Below are positions 19,292-28,557 of a DNA stretch of 64,000 bases, one piece after another. The notes beneath the pieces are model-generated. The model did not search any database. It worked only from the letters and a program-made list of their open reading frames with translations, and was not told the DNA's origin. The position numbers were made by a program, and so were the translations under genes. The number at the start of each line of letters is the position of its first letter. The stretch's first letter is position 1. Origin of the DNA: Roseovarius aestuarii (GTDB taxonomy: Bacteria; Pseudomonadota; Alphaproteobacteria; Rhodobacterales; Rhodobacteraceae); assembly GCA_027214255.1 (NCBI GenBank), contig JAPWHL010000002.1, forward strand, positions 124,001-188,000, in the 5' to 3' direction.

Positions 19292-19392
19292 CCCCATAGG
19301 CACGGGGTACGCCCAACGGTCTGGCACAACTTTGTCTGAACCCGCCGGTGACCTTTGGACAGTGACCTCAATAAACTGAATTGTGATCCGCA

Positions 19393-20289
19393 GTGAACGA
19401 CCGCGCGCCTTCTACCATCCTGACTGCCGCCATGTGGATGGTTGGCGCGGTTCTCGCATTCTCGCTGATGGCGGTGGGCGGGCGCAACGTCAGTGGTGAG
19501 CTAGATACCTTTGAAATCATGCTCTACCGCAGCTTTGTGGGGGTTGCCATTGTCTTTGCAGTGGCGTTTACCAAGGGTACGTTGCGCGATGTCCGGTTTC
19601 ATCACCGCAGGCTGCACGTTATGCGAAACCTGCTGCACTTTACTGGACAAAACCTATGGTTTCTTGCCATCGGCTTGATCCCACTGGCACAAGTCTTTGC
19701 ACTCGAGTTCACCTCGCCTCTGTGGGCGCTCTTGCTGGCCCCTCTGGTTCTGGGGGAGCGGTTGACCAAAGTGCGGGTTCTCGCCGCACTCGTAGGCTTT
19801 ATCGGCATATTGATTGTGGCCCGCCCGACCCCGGACACTGTCGGCATCGGCATCATGGCCGCTGCCGCTGCCGCCATCGGTTTTGCCGGAACAGCATTGT
19901 GTACACGCAGGTTGACGCGCACCGAAAGTCTGACATCAATTCTGGTTTGGATGACCGTCCTTCAAGTGATCTTTGGCGTGATCGGCGCAGGCTATGATGG
20001 CGAGATCGCCCTGCCCTCGGCTGCGATGTGGCCATGGATTTTTGCCATAGGCGCGGGCGGGATCACCGCACATTTTTGTTTGACGACCGCGTTGTCAATT
20101 GCCCCGGCTGCCGTGGTCATGCCCGTTGATTTCGCCCGCCTGCCCCTTATCGCGGTCATCGCGATGGTCGCATATGGTGAAACCGTCGACATCTGGGTGT
20201 TCGTCGGCGCGGCTCTGATCTTTTCGGCAAACTATGTGAACATCCTCACCGAGACGCGCAAAAACAGGCAAATACGCCAGCGCATGTGA
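19393..20289 (+). CDS. EamA/DMT-family transporter
   Basis: An inner-membrane protein of 298 residues with ten predicted hydrophobic segments and the duplicated five-helix EamA pattern; the first repeat has L-E-F-T-S-P-L-W-A-L-L-L-A-P-L-V-L-G-E-R. DMT transporters export amino acids, nucleotides or other metabolites, and the substrate cannot be read from sequence. The start is a GTG at 19393 without a strong ribosome site. It may be cotranscribed with guaA. Confidence 0.88.
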   Translation: MNDRAPSTILTAAMWMVGAVLAFSLMAVGGRNVSGELDTFEIMLYRSFVGVAIVFAVAFTKGTLRDVRFHHRRLHVMRNLLHFTGQNLWFLAIGLIPLAQVFALEFTSPLWALLLAPLVLGERLTKVRVLAALVGFIGILIVARPTPDTVGIGIMAAAAAAIGFAGTALCTRRLTRTESLTSILVWMTVLQVIFGVIGAGYDGEIALPSAAMWPWIFAIGAGGITAHFCLTTALSIAPAAVVMPVDFARLPLIAVIAMVAYGETVDIWVFVGAALIFSANYVNILTETRKNRQIRQRM

Positions 20290-20405
20290 CATTTTGGCGC
20301 CACTTCAACACTCTACAACACTTCGTGAGGTCGTGACGCCGCGTCATTAGTTGCACCACACACGCTTAACGATAGTGTTTTTAGAGCTACGGGAGGAGCT
20401 TCACA

Positions 20406-21527
20406 ATGAAATCCACGGTTAAGACACTCGCCTCTGCCGCCACATTGACGACAGCCACTTTATCAATGACCCCCCTTCATGCCGGAGGTCTTGATCGTAC
20501 AGGAACCCCGATTGACCTGATCTTTGAAACCGGAAATTACGCCGAGCTTTCATTTGGCATGTCCAGCGCGGATGTGACCGGGCGGGATACATTGGGCAAC
20601 TCGATCTCGAACGTTGCGGGCGATTTTTCCGTCGTTGGTGGCGGTTTAAAAATGCAGTTCACAGAAAAATTCAGCTTTTCCTTGATCTTTGACCAGCCAT
20701 ACGGTGCAGATGTTAAGTATGGTGGAAACCCTGCCACAACCATGCTCGGCGGAACGATGGCCACGGCTGACAGCAAAGCCTTGACCACGATTTTCAAATA
20801 CAACATTACCGACCGTTACTCGGTTTATGCCGGCCCGCGAGTTGTTGAGGCCCAAGGTGAAATCACACTGTCCGGCCTCGCCTATGGCCCGTTGAACGGC
20901 TATAATGTTAAATTCAACTCGGACCGCGGATTAGGTTATGTTGTTGGTACGGCGTATGAAATTCCTGATATCGCCCTGCGTGCGTCGTTGACCTATCATT
21001 CGGCCGTCGAACTGGATCTGGGCACGGTGCAGACGGCGCCGGGCGGTGTACCAACGGCAACGCCGCCAACCACTGCAAAGATCCCGCAATCGTTGAAACT
21101 GGCCGTACAATCAGGGGTTGCACCCAACACGCTGGTGTTCGGCTCGCTCCGCTGGTCCGAGTGGAGCAAATTCCAATTGGACACATTTGGCCCCACGCCT
21201 AACTTGGCCGATGTGGACGACTCTGTGACGTTTGAGATCGGGGTTGGACGCCGCTTTAGCGATAAATTCTCGGCCCGTGTCAGCTATATCTACGAAATGG
21301 GCGGCAGCGACGATTTGGTATCCCCCCTGACCCCAGTCAACGGTCAGCACGCCATGTCAGTGGGTGGCAAGTATCAGATCAACGACCAACTCTCACTGTC
21401 AGGCGGGGTGCGCTACACTTGGTTGGGTAATGCGCAACCTGAAACTGGCACACCTGATGTGGCGCGCGCCAGTTTCTCGGGCAACCACGCCCTCAGTGCT
21501 GGCTTGAAGATTGGCGTTAACTTCTAA
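20406..21527 (+). CDS. OmpP1/FadL-family outer-membrane protein
   Basis: A 373-residue beta-barrel protein, a little shorter than E. coli FadL. It has a signal peptide (cleavage near L-H-A-G-G, about residue 27), many alternating aromatic strands such as R-V-S-Y-I-Y-E-M-G, and a C-terminal phenylalanine (G-V-N-F) for outer-membrane assembly. FadL-type channels admit long-chain fatty acids or other hydrophobic compounds. GGGAGGAG lies 6 bases before ATG 20406. It is monocistronic, ending at a clear terminator. Confidence 0.88.
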   Translation: MKSTVKTLASAATLTTATLSMTPLHAGGLDRTGTPIDLIFETGNYAELSFGMSSADVTGRDTLGNSISNVAGDFSVVGGGLKMQFTEKFSFSLIFDQPYGADVKYGGNPATTMLGGTMATADSKALTTIFKYNITDRYSVYAGPRVVEAQGEITLSGLAYGPLNGYNVKFNSDRGLGYVVGTAYEIPDIALRASLTYHSAVELDLGTVQTAPGGVPTATPPTTAKIPQSLKLAVQSGVAPNTLVFGSLRWSEWSKFQLDTFGPTPNLADVDDSVTFEIGVGRRFSDKFSARVSYIYEMGGSDDLVSPLTPVNGQHAMSVGGKYQINDQLSLSGGVRYTWLGNAQPETGTPDVARASFSGNHALSAGLKIGVNF

Positions 21528-21556
21528 CCCCACGCAGACGCAGGTATCAAAACAAT

Positions 21557-21589
21557 GGCCTCACAGTGTTTTTCCTGTGGGGCCTTTTT
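21557..21589 (+). terminator. Rho-independent terminator of the FadL-like gene
   Basis: GGCCTCACAG (21557-21566) pairs with CTGTGGGGCC (21575-21584) with one G-U pair, followed by five T. Confidence 0.9.
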
Positions 21590-21638
21590 CTATGGCCCGC
21601 CGACGCATTGACGCCGCACGCATGGCTAGCTACCTAAA

Positions 21639-21663
21639 GTGTTTCGAATTATACCTGAAACAC
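21639..21663. promoter_or_regulatory. Inverted repeat in the metA-side intergenic region
   Basis: GTGTTTC (21639-21645) and GAAACAC (21657-21663) are perfect inverted arms with an 11-base spacer, about 135 bases before the P-loop gene. It could be an operator; no known regulator is recognised. The rest of 21590-21795 shows nothing clear. Confidence 0.35.
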
Positions 21664-21795
21664 GACAACAAATCGACACGCACACAACGCTGACAAGATG
21701 CGAGCGGTTCAAGAAAATCGACGTCTCAGGGTTTTCTCGAAACGCTTTCTAATTCTTTAGCGCCCTGTCATGCGCAACATTCGGCGAGAGGCCCC

Positions 21796-22656
21796 ATGAT
21801 CTATCCCAATGCAAAGGCCTGGCGCGCCGCCCCGCAAAAGCGCGTTCTCTTTTACGGCATGTCCGGGTTGGGCAAAACCCATCTGGCGACGATGCTGCGC
21901 AATGCAGGTGGCTGGTTTCACTACTCAATCGATTACCGCATCGGCACTCGCTACATGGGCGAACTGATTGCAGACAATGCCAAAGCCCATGCGATGCAGG
22001 TGCCGTTTTTGCGCGAATTGTTGCTTTCGGATTCAATATATATCGGGTCCAACATCACGTTTGCGAATCTCGCGCCTGTCTCCACCTATCTGGGAAAGCC
22101 GGGCGATGTGTCCAAAGGCGGTCTTCCTATTGATGAATATTGCCAACGCCAGGATCAGTTTCGCACCGCCGAAATGTCAGCCCTGAACGATACCGGGTAT
22201 TTCATACAGCGCTCCGAACGCCTTTATGGCTATCCGAATTTCATTTGCGACACGGGCGGGTCGATCTGCGAATGGGTCGACGGCAACAACCCAACTGACC
22301 CGTTGTTGACAACTTTGTCACGTGACTGCCTGCTCATCTATCTGCAAGGCAGCGACGCACACACAAACGAATTGATCCGCAGATTTGATCGCGCGCCCAA
22401 GCCTATGGCCTACCAGCCCGAATTCCTGATGACATCTTGGTCTCAATATCTAAATGAAAACAATTGCAAAGAAGCCGATGTTGACCCCGATGCGTTCATC
22501 CGCTGGACCTATGCCCGTGCATTGGCGCACCGTGCACCGCGTTATGCGGCCATGAGGCCTTGGGGGATCACCCTCACGCCGGACGACGTGGCCTGCATCA
22601 CAGATTCATCCAGCTTTGAGGATGTGATCGCCGAAGCCCTTGACCGCACCACCTGA
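21796..22656 (+). CDS. P-loop ATP-binding protein of unknown function
   Basis: A 286-residue soluble protein with a Walker A motif near the start, Y-G-M-S-G-L-G-K-T-H-L (about 20-30). The body (D-Y-R-I-G-T-R-Y-M-G-E-L-I, I-C-D-T-G-G-S-I-C-E-W, D-C-L-L-I-Y-L-Q-G-S) matches no family I can name; the late D-C-L-L-I-Y strand may serve as Walker B. The early P-loop and short length suggest a nucleoside- or substrate-kinase-like fold. GAGAGG precedes ATG 21796. It lies 45 bases upstream of metA, so the two are probably cotranscribed. Confidence 0.6.
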   Translation: MIYPNAKAWRAAPQKRVLFYGMSGLGKTHLATMLRNAGGWFHYSIDYRIGTRYMGELIADNAKAHAMQVPFLRELLLSDSIYIGSNITFANLAPVSTYLGKPGDVSKGGLPIDEYCQRQDQFRTAEMSALNDTGYFIQRSERLYGYPNFICDTGGSICEWVDGNNPTDPLLTTLSRDCLLIYLQGSDAHTNELIRRFDRAPKPMAYQPEFLMTSWSQYLNENNCKEADVDPDAFIRWTYARALAHRAPRYAAMRPWGITLTPDDVACITDSSSFEDVIAEALDRTT

Positions 22657-22701
22657 TACGCCCATGTGAATTTCTTCTGCTGACACTGAAAGCCAACCCA
22701 A

Positions 22702-23646
22702 ATGCCTATCAAACTGCCATCTGATCTTCCTGCCTACGCCGTTTTAACCCGCGAGGGTGTAATGGTCGTGGACGAAGAACTGGCCTCACATCAGGACATC
22801 CGCCCGCTGCGTATTGGCCTGCTGAACCTGATGCCGAAAAAAATCCAGACAGAGAACCAGTTTGCCCGCCTGATCGGGGCCACGCCGCTGCAGATTGAAT
22901 TCAGTCTGATCCGCATGTCCGAACATGAAACCAAAAACACAGCCGCCGAACATATGGAAAGCTTCTATCGCTCCTTCGCCGAGATAAAGGTGTCAGGAGA
23001 GAAGTTTGACGGGTTGATTATAACGGGTGCACCGATTGAACATTTGCCATTTAGTTCCGTCACATATTGGGATGAATTAAAGCAGGTGTTTGAGTGGACA
23101 CAGACTCATGTGCATTCCACTTTTGGCGTATGCTGGGGCGGGATGGCGATGATCAACCATTTCCACGGCGTCCAGAAACACATGCTTGATACTAAGGCTT
23201 TTGGCTGTTTTCGTCATCGTAACATGGCGCCAGCCTCGCCTTATCTGCGCGGGTTTTCCGATGATTGCGTGATTCCGGTTAGTCGCTGGACCGAAATGCG
23301 CCAGTCCGAGATTGCCGCCTCTCCCGGTCTGACCACCCTGTTGTTCAGTGAACAGGTGGGCCCGTGCCTGGTAGAGGATCCCTCGCACCGTGCTCTCTAT
23401 ATTTTCAATCATTTTGAATATGACAGTGATACGCTGAAACAGGAATATGACCGCGATGTCGCCGCGGGCACGCCCATCAATGTGCCCGGCAACTATTATC
23501 CCGACGATGACCCATCACGCACGCCTTTGAACCGCTGGCGAAGCCATGCGCATCTCTTGTACGGAAACTGGATTTCCGAGATTTACCAGACAGTTCCATA
23601 TGATAGCACCCGGATTGGACTGGACCGGACGGATTTGCGCGGTTGA
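22702..23646 (+). CDS. metA: Homoserine O-acyltransferase MetA (predicted acetyltransferase)
   Basis: Acylates homoserine at the start of methionine synthesis. The 314-residue protein has the MetA core [11 protein letters not shown], the nucleophile Cys144 in F-G-V-C-W-G-G and the catalytic His/Glu in F-N-H-F-E-Y-D. At the position that sets acyl-CoA choice it has Glu113 in T-G-A-P-I-E; glutamate there goes with acetyl-CoA use (as in Bacillus cereus) and glycine with succinyl-CoA (as in E. coli). The expected product is therefore O-acetylhomoserine despite the succinyltransferase-type fold. No SAM riboswitch is visible in the 45 bases upstream. Confidence 0.94.
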   Translation: MPIKLPSDLPAYAVLTREGVMVVDEELASHQDIRPLRIGLLNLMPKKIQTENQFARLIGATPLQIEFSLIRMSEHETKNTAAEHMESFYRSFAEIKVSGEKFDGLIITGAPIEHLPFSSVTYWDELKQVFEWTQTHVHSTFGVCWGGMAMINHFHGVQKHMLDTKAFGCFRHRNMAPASPYLRGFSDDCVIPVSRWTEMRQSEIAASPGLTTLLFSEQVGPCLVEDPSHRALYIFNHFEYDSDTLKQEYDRDVAAGTPINVPGNYYPDDDPSRTPLNRWRSHAHLLYGNWISEIYQTVPYDSTRIGLDRTDLRG

Positions 23647-23751
23647 TCGTCCGTTCCGCCTGACTGTGGACATGATCCAAGCCACGCAAAGCGTGCCGGA
23701 TTGCGCTAGGCCACATCAAGGGCCATAGTGTCCGTAAAAAGGAGCAGGCAG

Positions 23752-24621
23752 ATGGACTTACCATTTGACGGCGCGATTAGCGCCTTTTTCCAAGATGGCG
23801 CACCTGACGCCATCCGTAGCGCCATCAAGCGAGCAGAAAAAGACGACGTTTTGGATCCGGGGTATCCGTATTCTGAACGCATGCCCGGCAAAGCCTATGA
23901 AAAGGAATTGGAGCGCCTGCAAATAGAGCTGGTTAAAATGCAAGCATGGGTAAAGTCCAGTCAGGCGCGCGTCGCAGTGGTGTTTGAAGGCCGTGATGCA
24001 GCCGGAAAAGGCGGCACAATTCGCCGCTTACGCGAGAACCTTAATCCCCGCGCCGCACATGTCGTGGCCCTGTCCAAGCCCTCGGACACCGAAGCCACGC
24101 AGTGGTATTTTCAACGCTACATTGACCATCTTCCGGCCGGGGGCAACATCACATGTTTCGATCGCAGCTGGTACAATCGCGGCGTCGTCGAAAAGGTCTT
24201 TGGTTTTTGTACCGATAAACAGCGAGAGCATTTCTTTGCTCAAGTGCCCAGCCTGGAACAAATGCTGGTTGAGGACGGCACCATCTTGGTGAAAATTTGG
24301 CTGAATGTCGGGCGGGCCGAACAGTTGCGCCGCTTTCTCAGCCGGGAGCGAGATCCGCTAAAACAGTGGAAACTCAGCCAGATAGATGTCGAAGGTTTGA
24401 CAAAATGGGATGAGTATACTGCGGCCATTTCAGAAACGATCGAACGCAGCCACACCAAAGCGGCCCCTTGGACCATCATACGCTCGGATGACAAGCGTCG
24501 CGCGCGGTTGGCTGCAATTCGCAGCGTTCTAAACGCAGTCGATTACGCAGGCAAGGACAGTACCGCCATTGGCCAGATTGATCCGAAAATCTGTGGCGGC
24601 CCCGAGATTTGGAATGTCTAA
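23752..24621 (+). CDS. ppk2: Polyphosphate kinase 2
   Basis: Transfers phosphate between polyphosphate and nucleotides, usually making ATP or GTP from the diphosphates. The 289-residue protein is a single-domain PPK2 with Walker [10 protein letters not shown] (80-88), the Walker B region C-F-D-R-S-W-Y-N-R and the lid segment [15 protein letters not shown]. An in-frame GTG lies at 23728, but ATG 23752 has AAAAAGGAG (23736-23744) at 7 bases and is preferred. The end overlaps the TetR gene start by 8 bases. Confidence 0.94.
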   Translation: MDLPFDGAISAFFQDGAPDAIRSAIKRAEKDDVLDPGYPYSERMPGKAYEKELERLQIELVKMQAWVKSSQARVAVVFEGRDAAGKGGTIRRLRENLNPRAAHVVALSKPSDTEATQWYFQRYIDHLPAGGNITCFDRSWYNRGVVEKVFGFCTDKQREHFFAQVPSLEQMLVEDGTILVKIWLNVGRAEQLRRFLSRERDPLKQWKLSQIDVEGLTKWDEYTAAISETIERSHTKAAPWTIIRSDDKRRARLAAIRSVLNAVDYAGKDSTAIGQIDPKICGGPEIWNV

Positions 24622-25231
24622 ACGCGGATATCACCACGGCAACTTGCGTCAAGCACTGATCGACTCCGTGCTGGGCCTGATCGAGGCCAAGGGACCGACC
24701 GGGTTCACCCTGTCCGAAGCCGCCAAACAGGCGGGCGTTACCCCTGCTGCGGTCTATCGTCATTTTGACGGGCGTGACCAAATGATCGCCGAGGCCGCGC
24801 GCCAAGGATACGAAATCTTTGGCCAGCAGATACAGCGCGCCTATGACAGCGGCCAACCCTCGGCGCTGGCAGCTTTTGAAGCTACAGGAAGGGCTTATCT
24901 GGCCTTTGCGCGCCAATACCCTGGCCATTACATCGCGATGTTTGAATCTGGCGTGGCAATCAATTGCAGCCCTGAATTGGCCACCGTCGCCTTGCGTGCC
25001 CGCGCCGTTTTGGAACAGGCTGCATCGGACCTGTCTCAGCATATCCCACCCGAAAAGCGTCCGCCGCCGTCAATGTTTTCCGCCCACATCTGGGCATTAA
25101 GCCACGGCGTGGTCGAACTGTTTGCGCGAAACTCACCCGGAATGACCAGTCCCTTTCCCCCCGAAGATCTGTTGGAAACCGGCATTGGCGTTTACCTGCG
25201 CGGGCTGGGCCTGATCCCCGAGGATGTGTAA
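24614..25231 (+). CDS. TetR-family transcriptional regulator (WHG C-terminal type)
   Basis: A 205-residue regulator. The N-terminal TetR helix-turn-helix is clear ([11 protein letters not shown] near 6, [22 protein letters not shown] near 32-55). The C-terminal domain carries [11 protein letters not shown], the W-H-G motif of one TetR subgroup. A longer frame exists upstream inside ppk2, but ATG 24614 gives the usual length and start. It overlaps ppk2 and precedes a small membrane protein, so it may control this ppk2 operon; the ligand is unknown. Confidence 0.88.
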   Translation: MSKRGYHHGNLRQALIDSVLGLIEAKGPTGFTLSEAAKQAGVTPAAVYRHFDGRDQMIAEAARQGYEIFGQQIQRAYDSGQPSALAAFEATGRAYLAFARQYPGHYIAMFESGVAINCSPELATVALRARAVLEQAASDLSQHIPPEKRPPPSMFSAHIWALSHGVVELFARNSPGMTSPFPPEDLLETGIGVYLRGLGLIPEDV

Positions 25232-25234
25232 GGA

Positions 25235-25558
25235 ATGGCAGGCAACCTACTGATTTCGATACTGTTTTTTGGTGGATATCTGGGTATGCGCACTCGATGG
25301 CAGGCCCGTCTGTTTCTGGCTATCGGTGCGGGATATCAGTGGCTGATCTATGCAACGGCGGATCCAACCACGCCCGACTTGTGGACCGAAACCGTGAACA
25401 TCAGCCTTGCGTCAATCTTTGGATACGTCGCGTGGATCAGCGCAAACCGTTGGCCGGATGATGGTCTTTTGACCCGTCGCCGTATGGCAATTTTTGTTGG
25501 GTTTGCAGTGAATTGCGCCCTGTCTGTGTGGCTATTAGACCTGTCCGGGCAAATTTAA
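25235..25558 (+). CDS. Small membrane protein of unknown function
   Basis: A 107-residue protein with hydrophobic segments at about 3-17, 26-40, 55-69 and 83-103, so probably three or four membrane helices. No family is recognised. It starts 3 bases after the TetR stop with GAGG about 9 bases upstream, which makes it the last gene of the ppk2-tetR operon. The stop codon sits inside a perfect 14-base palindrome CAAATTTAAATTTG (25550-25563). Confidence 0.7.
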   Translation: MAGNLLISILFFGGYLGMRTRWQARLFLAIGAGYQWLIYATADPTTPDLWTETVNISLASIFGYVAWISANRWPDDGLLTRRRMAIFVGFAVNCALSVWLLDLSGQI

Positions 25559-25576
25559 ATTTGTCTTTAAAAGACA
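25550..25576. repeat. Two adjoining AT-rich palindromes
   Basis: CAAATTTAAATTTG (25550-25563) and TGTCTTT-A-AAAGACA (25562-25576) adjoin at the end of the small membrane protein gene. They may form a weak plus-strand transcript end facing the rpsI terminator. Confidence 0.35.
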
Positions 25577-25621
25577 GCAACTTGGACCGCGGTCTTCAGG
25601 CGCCCGCTCGCACCGGAAACG

Positions 25622-25651
25622 AAAAAGGGCCGCCCGATTGGGCAGCCCTTT
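25622..25651 (-). terminator. Rho-independent terminator of rplM-rpsI
   Basis: On the minus strand, AAAGGGC/GCCCTTT (25645-25651 with 25624-25630) encloses a GGGC/GCCC inner stem and is followed by U encoded as A at 25622-25626. It lies 24 bases past the rpsI stop. Confidence 0.88.
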
Positions 25652-25674
25652 GCAGAATATCGCAAATCGCGAAA

Positions 25675-26163
25675 TTAACGCTTGGAGAACTGGAAGCTCT
25701 TACGCGCCTTGGCACGACCGTATTTCTTACGTTCCACAACGCGGCTGTCGCGCGTCAGGAAGCCCGCAGCTTTCAGACCCGCGCGCAGCGAGGGATCATA
25801 AAGTTGCAGCGCCTTGGAAATACCGTGCTTGACCGCGCCCGCCTGACCAGACAGACCGCCGCCCTTGACGGTGGCCATCACGTCGAACTGATCTTCGGTG
25901 CCCGAAACGGTGAAGGGCTGACGCAGGATCATTTGCAGCACTGGGCGCGCAAAATATGCGTTCAGTTCTTTGCCGTTGACAATGACCTTGCCCGAACCGG
26001 GCTTGATCCAGACGCGGGCAACCGCATCCTTACGCTTGCCAGTGGCATAGGCACGGCCCAGTTCGTCACGAACGGGTTCACGAGGCTCGGCCAGTTCGGC
26101 CGTAGCTGTGATACCTTGTGCGACGGCTTCGAGACCTTCGAGGGAGTTGATTTCTTCAGCCAT
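25675..26163 (-). CDS. rpsI: 30S ribosomal protein S9
   Basis: Small-subunit protein whose basic C-terminal tail reaches the decoding site. The 162-residue product has the S9 core from [13 protein letters not shown] and the conserved end [17 protein letters not shown]. An acidic N-terminal extension of about 35 residues makes it longer than the 130-residue E. coli protein; such extensions occur in alphaproteobacteria. Its start overlaps the rplM stop by one base (TGATG), so translation is coupled. Confidence 0.97.
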   Translation of the reverse strand: MAEEINSLEGLEAVAQGITATAELAEPREPVRDELGRAYATGKRKDAVARVWIKPGSGKVIVNGKELNAYFARPVLQMILRQPFTVSGTEDQFDVMATVKGGGLSGQAGAVKHGISKALQLYDPSLRAGLKAAGFLTRDSRVVERKKYGRAKARKSFQFSKR

Positions 26164-26627
26164 CAGAATGCCACCCGCGTGTTCTTGGAGTTCATGGATT
26201 TGACGTCCAGCACTTCGGGGCTTTGCGCCTCGTGGGGGTGCTCGGCGCTGGCGTAGACGCGCAGATTGGTCATCAAGGTGCGGCTCAGACGGTTGCCGGG
26301 CAGCATACGCTTGACGGCTTGCGTAACGACACGCTCGGGAAACTTGCCCTCAAGGATCTGGCCGGTTGTGCGTGATTTGATCCCGCCCGGGTGACCTGTA
26401 TGCCAGTAGTTGGGTTTGTCGCGCTTTTTGCCGGTCAACTGAACCTTGTCCGCATTGATCACGATGACATTGTCACCTGTGTCCATGTGGGGGGTATAGC
26501 TGGCCTTGTGCTTGCCGCGCAGGCGCATGGCGATGATCGAGGCAAGACGGCCCAGAACGATGCCTTCGGCATCGATCAGGATCCATTTCTTGTCGATATC
26601 TGCCGGTGTAGCAGAGAATGTTTTCAT
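26163..26627 (-). CDS. rplM: 50S ribosomal protein L13
   Basis: Early-assembling large-subunit protein. The 154-residue product has the L13 signatures [27 protein letters not shown] and G-M-L-P-type [10 protein letters not shown]. First gene of the rplM-rpsI operon, with a good promoter about 60 bases upstream. The ribosome site before ATG 26627 is weak. Confidence 0.97.
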   Translation of the reverse strand: MKTFSATPADIDKKWILIDAEGIVLGRLASIIAMRLRGKHKASYTPHMDTGDNVIVINADKVQLTGKKRDKPNYWHTGHPGGIKSRTTGQILEGKFPERVVTQAVKRMLPGNRLSRTLMTNLRVYASAEHPHEAQSPEVLDVKSMNSKNTRVAF

Positions 26628-26692
26628 TTCAGGAGAACCCTATTCATATTCAGTGTGGCACCCCACCGGGGCCGCCACGTCGTGATGGGTGG

Positions 26693-26720
26693 GTTATAGG
26701 CCCTCCGCGCGCCACGTCAA
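26693..26720 (-). promoter_or_regulatory. Sigma-70-type promoter of rplM-rpsI
   Basis: On the minus strand, -35 TTGACG (26720-26715), a 16-base spacer and -10 TATAAC (26698-26693). The expected start near 26686 gives a 5' UTR of about 60 bases. Confidence 0.7.
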
Positions 26721-26785
26721 TGCACAAACACCTGTATTTATACTTCTATTTCAATGGGTTGTAAAATAGGTATCATTTTACCCCA

Positions 26786-28180
26786 CTAAAAATCCACATT
26801 AACCGGCGGTTTGGACAGCAGATCCGATATCCGTTGCAGCGCTTGCTCTAATACTGCCACGTCCTGCGTCGCATTCAAAGTCAGGCGCGCGGCGTGAGGA
26901 GCCGAGCCATCAGGCAGCGCAAATTCATCAGCCGGCTTGACCCGGATTCCGATCGCCTCGCAGGCAAGTGCAAATGTGGACCCGCGCCAACCCTGCGGCA
27001 ACCGCAACCAGATAAACGGGATATCGGCATGCCATGAGATATCCCACTGACCCAATATATTCACCGCCATACGCACACGCGAGGCAACTGAACGTTCGAC
27101 CTGCGCGCGCACATATTCTGCCTGACCTGAATTGATCAACTGGGCACTCAGATCAAGAATGGGTTGTGGAATCCCGTAAAATGAGCTCTGCGCAACCTGC
27201 CGCGCCGTTGCGGACTGATCCCGCGCGCAGGCAATATAGCCAAATCGCAACGCCCCCGATACGGTTTTGGTCAGGGATGACACATACCAGCCCCGTTCAG
27301 GACAGATGGCACGAAACGCGGGGATGTCGGGGCGATTGATACAATGGCAATCGTCCTCGACGATCTGGAATTGGTATTGGCGAGCGATATCAGCGATGCG
27401 TTGTTTGCGTGCGTGCCCCATGCGGGCGGTCGTTGGGCTATGCGATTGCGCCGAGGTCAGCAGCACCTGACCGCCATGCTTGCGCAGGGCATCTTCCAAT
27501 CGCTCGGGTATGATGCCCTGCTCATCGATCTCGACCCCGATCAACTGTGCGCGCAACAACCGAGCGGCGTGGCGCACGCCCGGATAAGTTAACTCTTCGG
27601 TCAGAATAACCGGATTGGCCCCGTGCAAAATCGCCTGCAAGGTCACCATTGCGGCATTTTGCGCGCCAAACCCCAGAACGATATCGTCCGCGTCCAACCG
27701 CCCTGCCCGCTCCTGTCCGATCCAATTTACCACAGCGCGGCGCGCGGCCATGTCCGTTTCATCAGTGGGATAATCAATATAGGCGGCCTCTTCGACGCGC
27801 GACAAATCCCCCATGATACCACGTATAATCGCGCTCTGGCCCAGTTCGGGCACGCGCGAAGCACGGAAATCCACGATATCCGAGCGCACCTTGGAAATCA
27901 GGGGTTCGGGCGGCAGGGCGCGTTTAACCATCCCGCCGGTCACAAATGTCCCCCGCCCCACAACCGAATGCACCAACCCCTCATCTGTTGCCAGCTTATA
28001 GGCGCGTGCCACCGTACCAGGCGTGATACCCAATTGGTACGCCAGCTCTCGCACCGGCGGCAGACGCGCCCCCTTTTCTATTTCACCGGAACGGATTGCC
28101 GCCCGCACAGATTGTATCAATACAATGTACTTCGGATCACTGGAATTCGAGAAGTCAGGTGAAAACATTGTACCAGTCAC
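26786..28180 (-). CDS. MocR-family regulator (GntR helix-turn-helix fused to aminotransferase fold)
   Basis: A 464-residue fusion. Residues about 10-80 form a GntR winged helix (L-P-P-V-R-E-L-A-Y-Q-L-G-I-T-P-G-T-V-A-R-A-Y) and about 110-460 a class I aminotransferase-like domain with the PLP lysine in S-S-L-T-K-T-V-S-G and a Y-P-G-V / D-D-C-H section. MocR proteins sense PLP or its adducts and control metabolism genes. GTG 28180 is chosen because GAGGA lies 7 bases upstream; ATG 28168 is a possible later start. A perfect palindrome ATTGTATCAATACAAT lies inside its first codons, and another lies before the divergent DUF1127 gene, so autoregulation and control of that gene are likely. Confidence 0.88.
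   Translation of the reverse strand: MTGTMFSPDFSNSSDPKYIVLIQSVRAAIRSGEIEKGARLPPVRELAYQLGITPGTVARAYKLATDEGLVHSVVGRGTFVTGGMVKRALPPEPLISKVRSDIVDFRASRVPELGQSAIIRGIMGDLSRVEEAAYIDYPTDETDMAARRAVVNWIGQERAGRLDADDIVLGFGAQNAAMVTLQAILHGANPVILTEELTYPGVRHAARLLRAQLIGVEIDEQGIIPERLEDALRKHGGQVLLTSAQSHSPTTARMGHARKQRIADIARQYQFQIVEDDCHCINRPDIPAFRAICPERGWYVSSLTKTVSGALRFGYIACARDQSATARQVAQSSFYGIPQPILDLSAQLINSGQAEYVRAQVERSVASRVRMAVNILGQWDISWHADIPFIWLRLPQGWRGSTFALACEAIGIRVKPADEFALPDGSAPHAARLTLNATQDVAVLEQALQRISDLLSKPPVNVDF
28111..28126. promoter_or_regulatory. MocR operator candidate, copy 1 (inside the mocR 5' coding region)
   Basis: A perfect 16-base palindrome, ATTGTAT-CA-ATACAAT, identical to the copy at 28240. 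A weaker pair, ATTGT (28167-28171) and ACAAT (28179-28183), lies between them. Confidence 0.6.
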
Positions 28181-28239
28181 AATCAATTCCTCGCCAAGAA
28201 TGTATCGATTTGCTATCAGGTCCTACGCATACAGCGTTA

Positions 28240-28255
28240 ATTGTATCAATACAAT
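28240..28255. promoter_or_regulatory. MocR operator candidate, copy 2 (DUF1127 promoter)
   Basis: An identical 16-base palindrome 16 bases before the DUF1127 start codon. Its right arm contains TACAAT, which may double as a -10 element, so binding would block or reposition polymerase. It lies 60 bases upstream of mocR on the other strand. Confidence 0.65.
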
Positions 28256-28270
28256 ACAGGAGTGATGATC

Positions 28271-28504
28271 ATGCTGACCCGTACAACACCCGACCGGATG
28301 GACTTTGCGCACACCACTGCGCGCCCCGCCGTGACAGGCGGTGTCGTAACGTTGAAACGCATGACCCTTCTGATGTCCCAATGGTCTCATCGTATCCGCT
28401 CACGTCGCACCCTGTCCCGAATGGACAGTGCTGCGCTGAACGACATCGGCCTGACTGCGCGCGAGGCTGCGCATGAGGCACGCAAGTGGTTCTGGATGCC
28501 GTAG
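28271..28504 (+). CDS. DUF1127-family small protein
   Basis: A 77-residue basic protein whose C-terminal half is the DUF1127 motif: R-R-T-L-S-R-M-D-S-A-A-L-N-D-I-G-L-T then A-R-K-W-F-W. Small DUF1127 proteins in alphaproteobacteria have been tied to RNA turnover and to phosphate or stress responses, but this one has a longer N-terminus than the roughly 47-residue forms. ATG 28271 has AGGAG 9 bases upstream; ATG 28265 is an alternative. Divergent from mocR, whose palindromic operator covers its promoter. A strong terminator follows. Confidence 0.85.
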   Translation: MLTRTTPDRMDFAHTTARPAVTGGVVTLKRMTLLMSQWSHRIRSRRTLSRMDSAALNDIGLTAREAAHEARKWFWMP

Positions 28505-28530
28505 CTTCCCTGCGCGGCTCCTCTTCCTCT

Positions 28531-28557
28531 GGGGCGGGTTTTCCCGCCCCTTTTTTT
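28531..28557 (+). terminator. Rho-independent terminator of the DUF1127 gene
   Basis: GGGGCGGG-TTTT-CCCGCCCC (28531-28550) followed by seven T. The T run overlaps the stop codon of the converging thioesterase gene. Confidence 0.93.

Noticed and set aside
22657..22701. SAM-II riboswitch before metA
   Set aside because: Only 45 bases separate the genes and the pseudoknot consensus is not visible.
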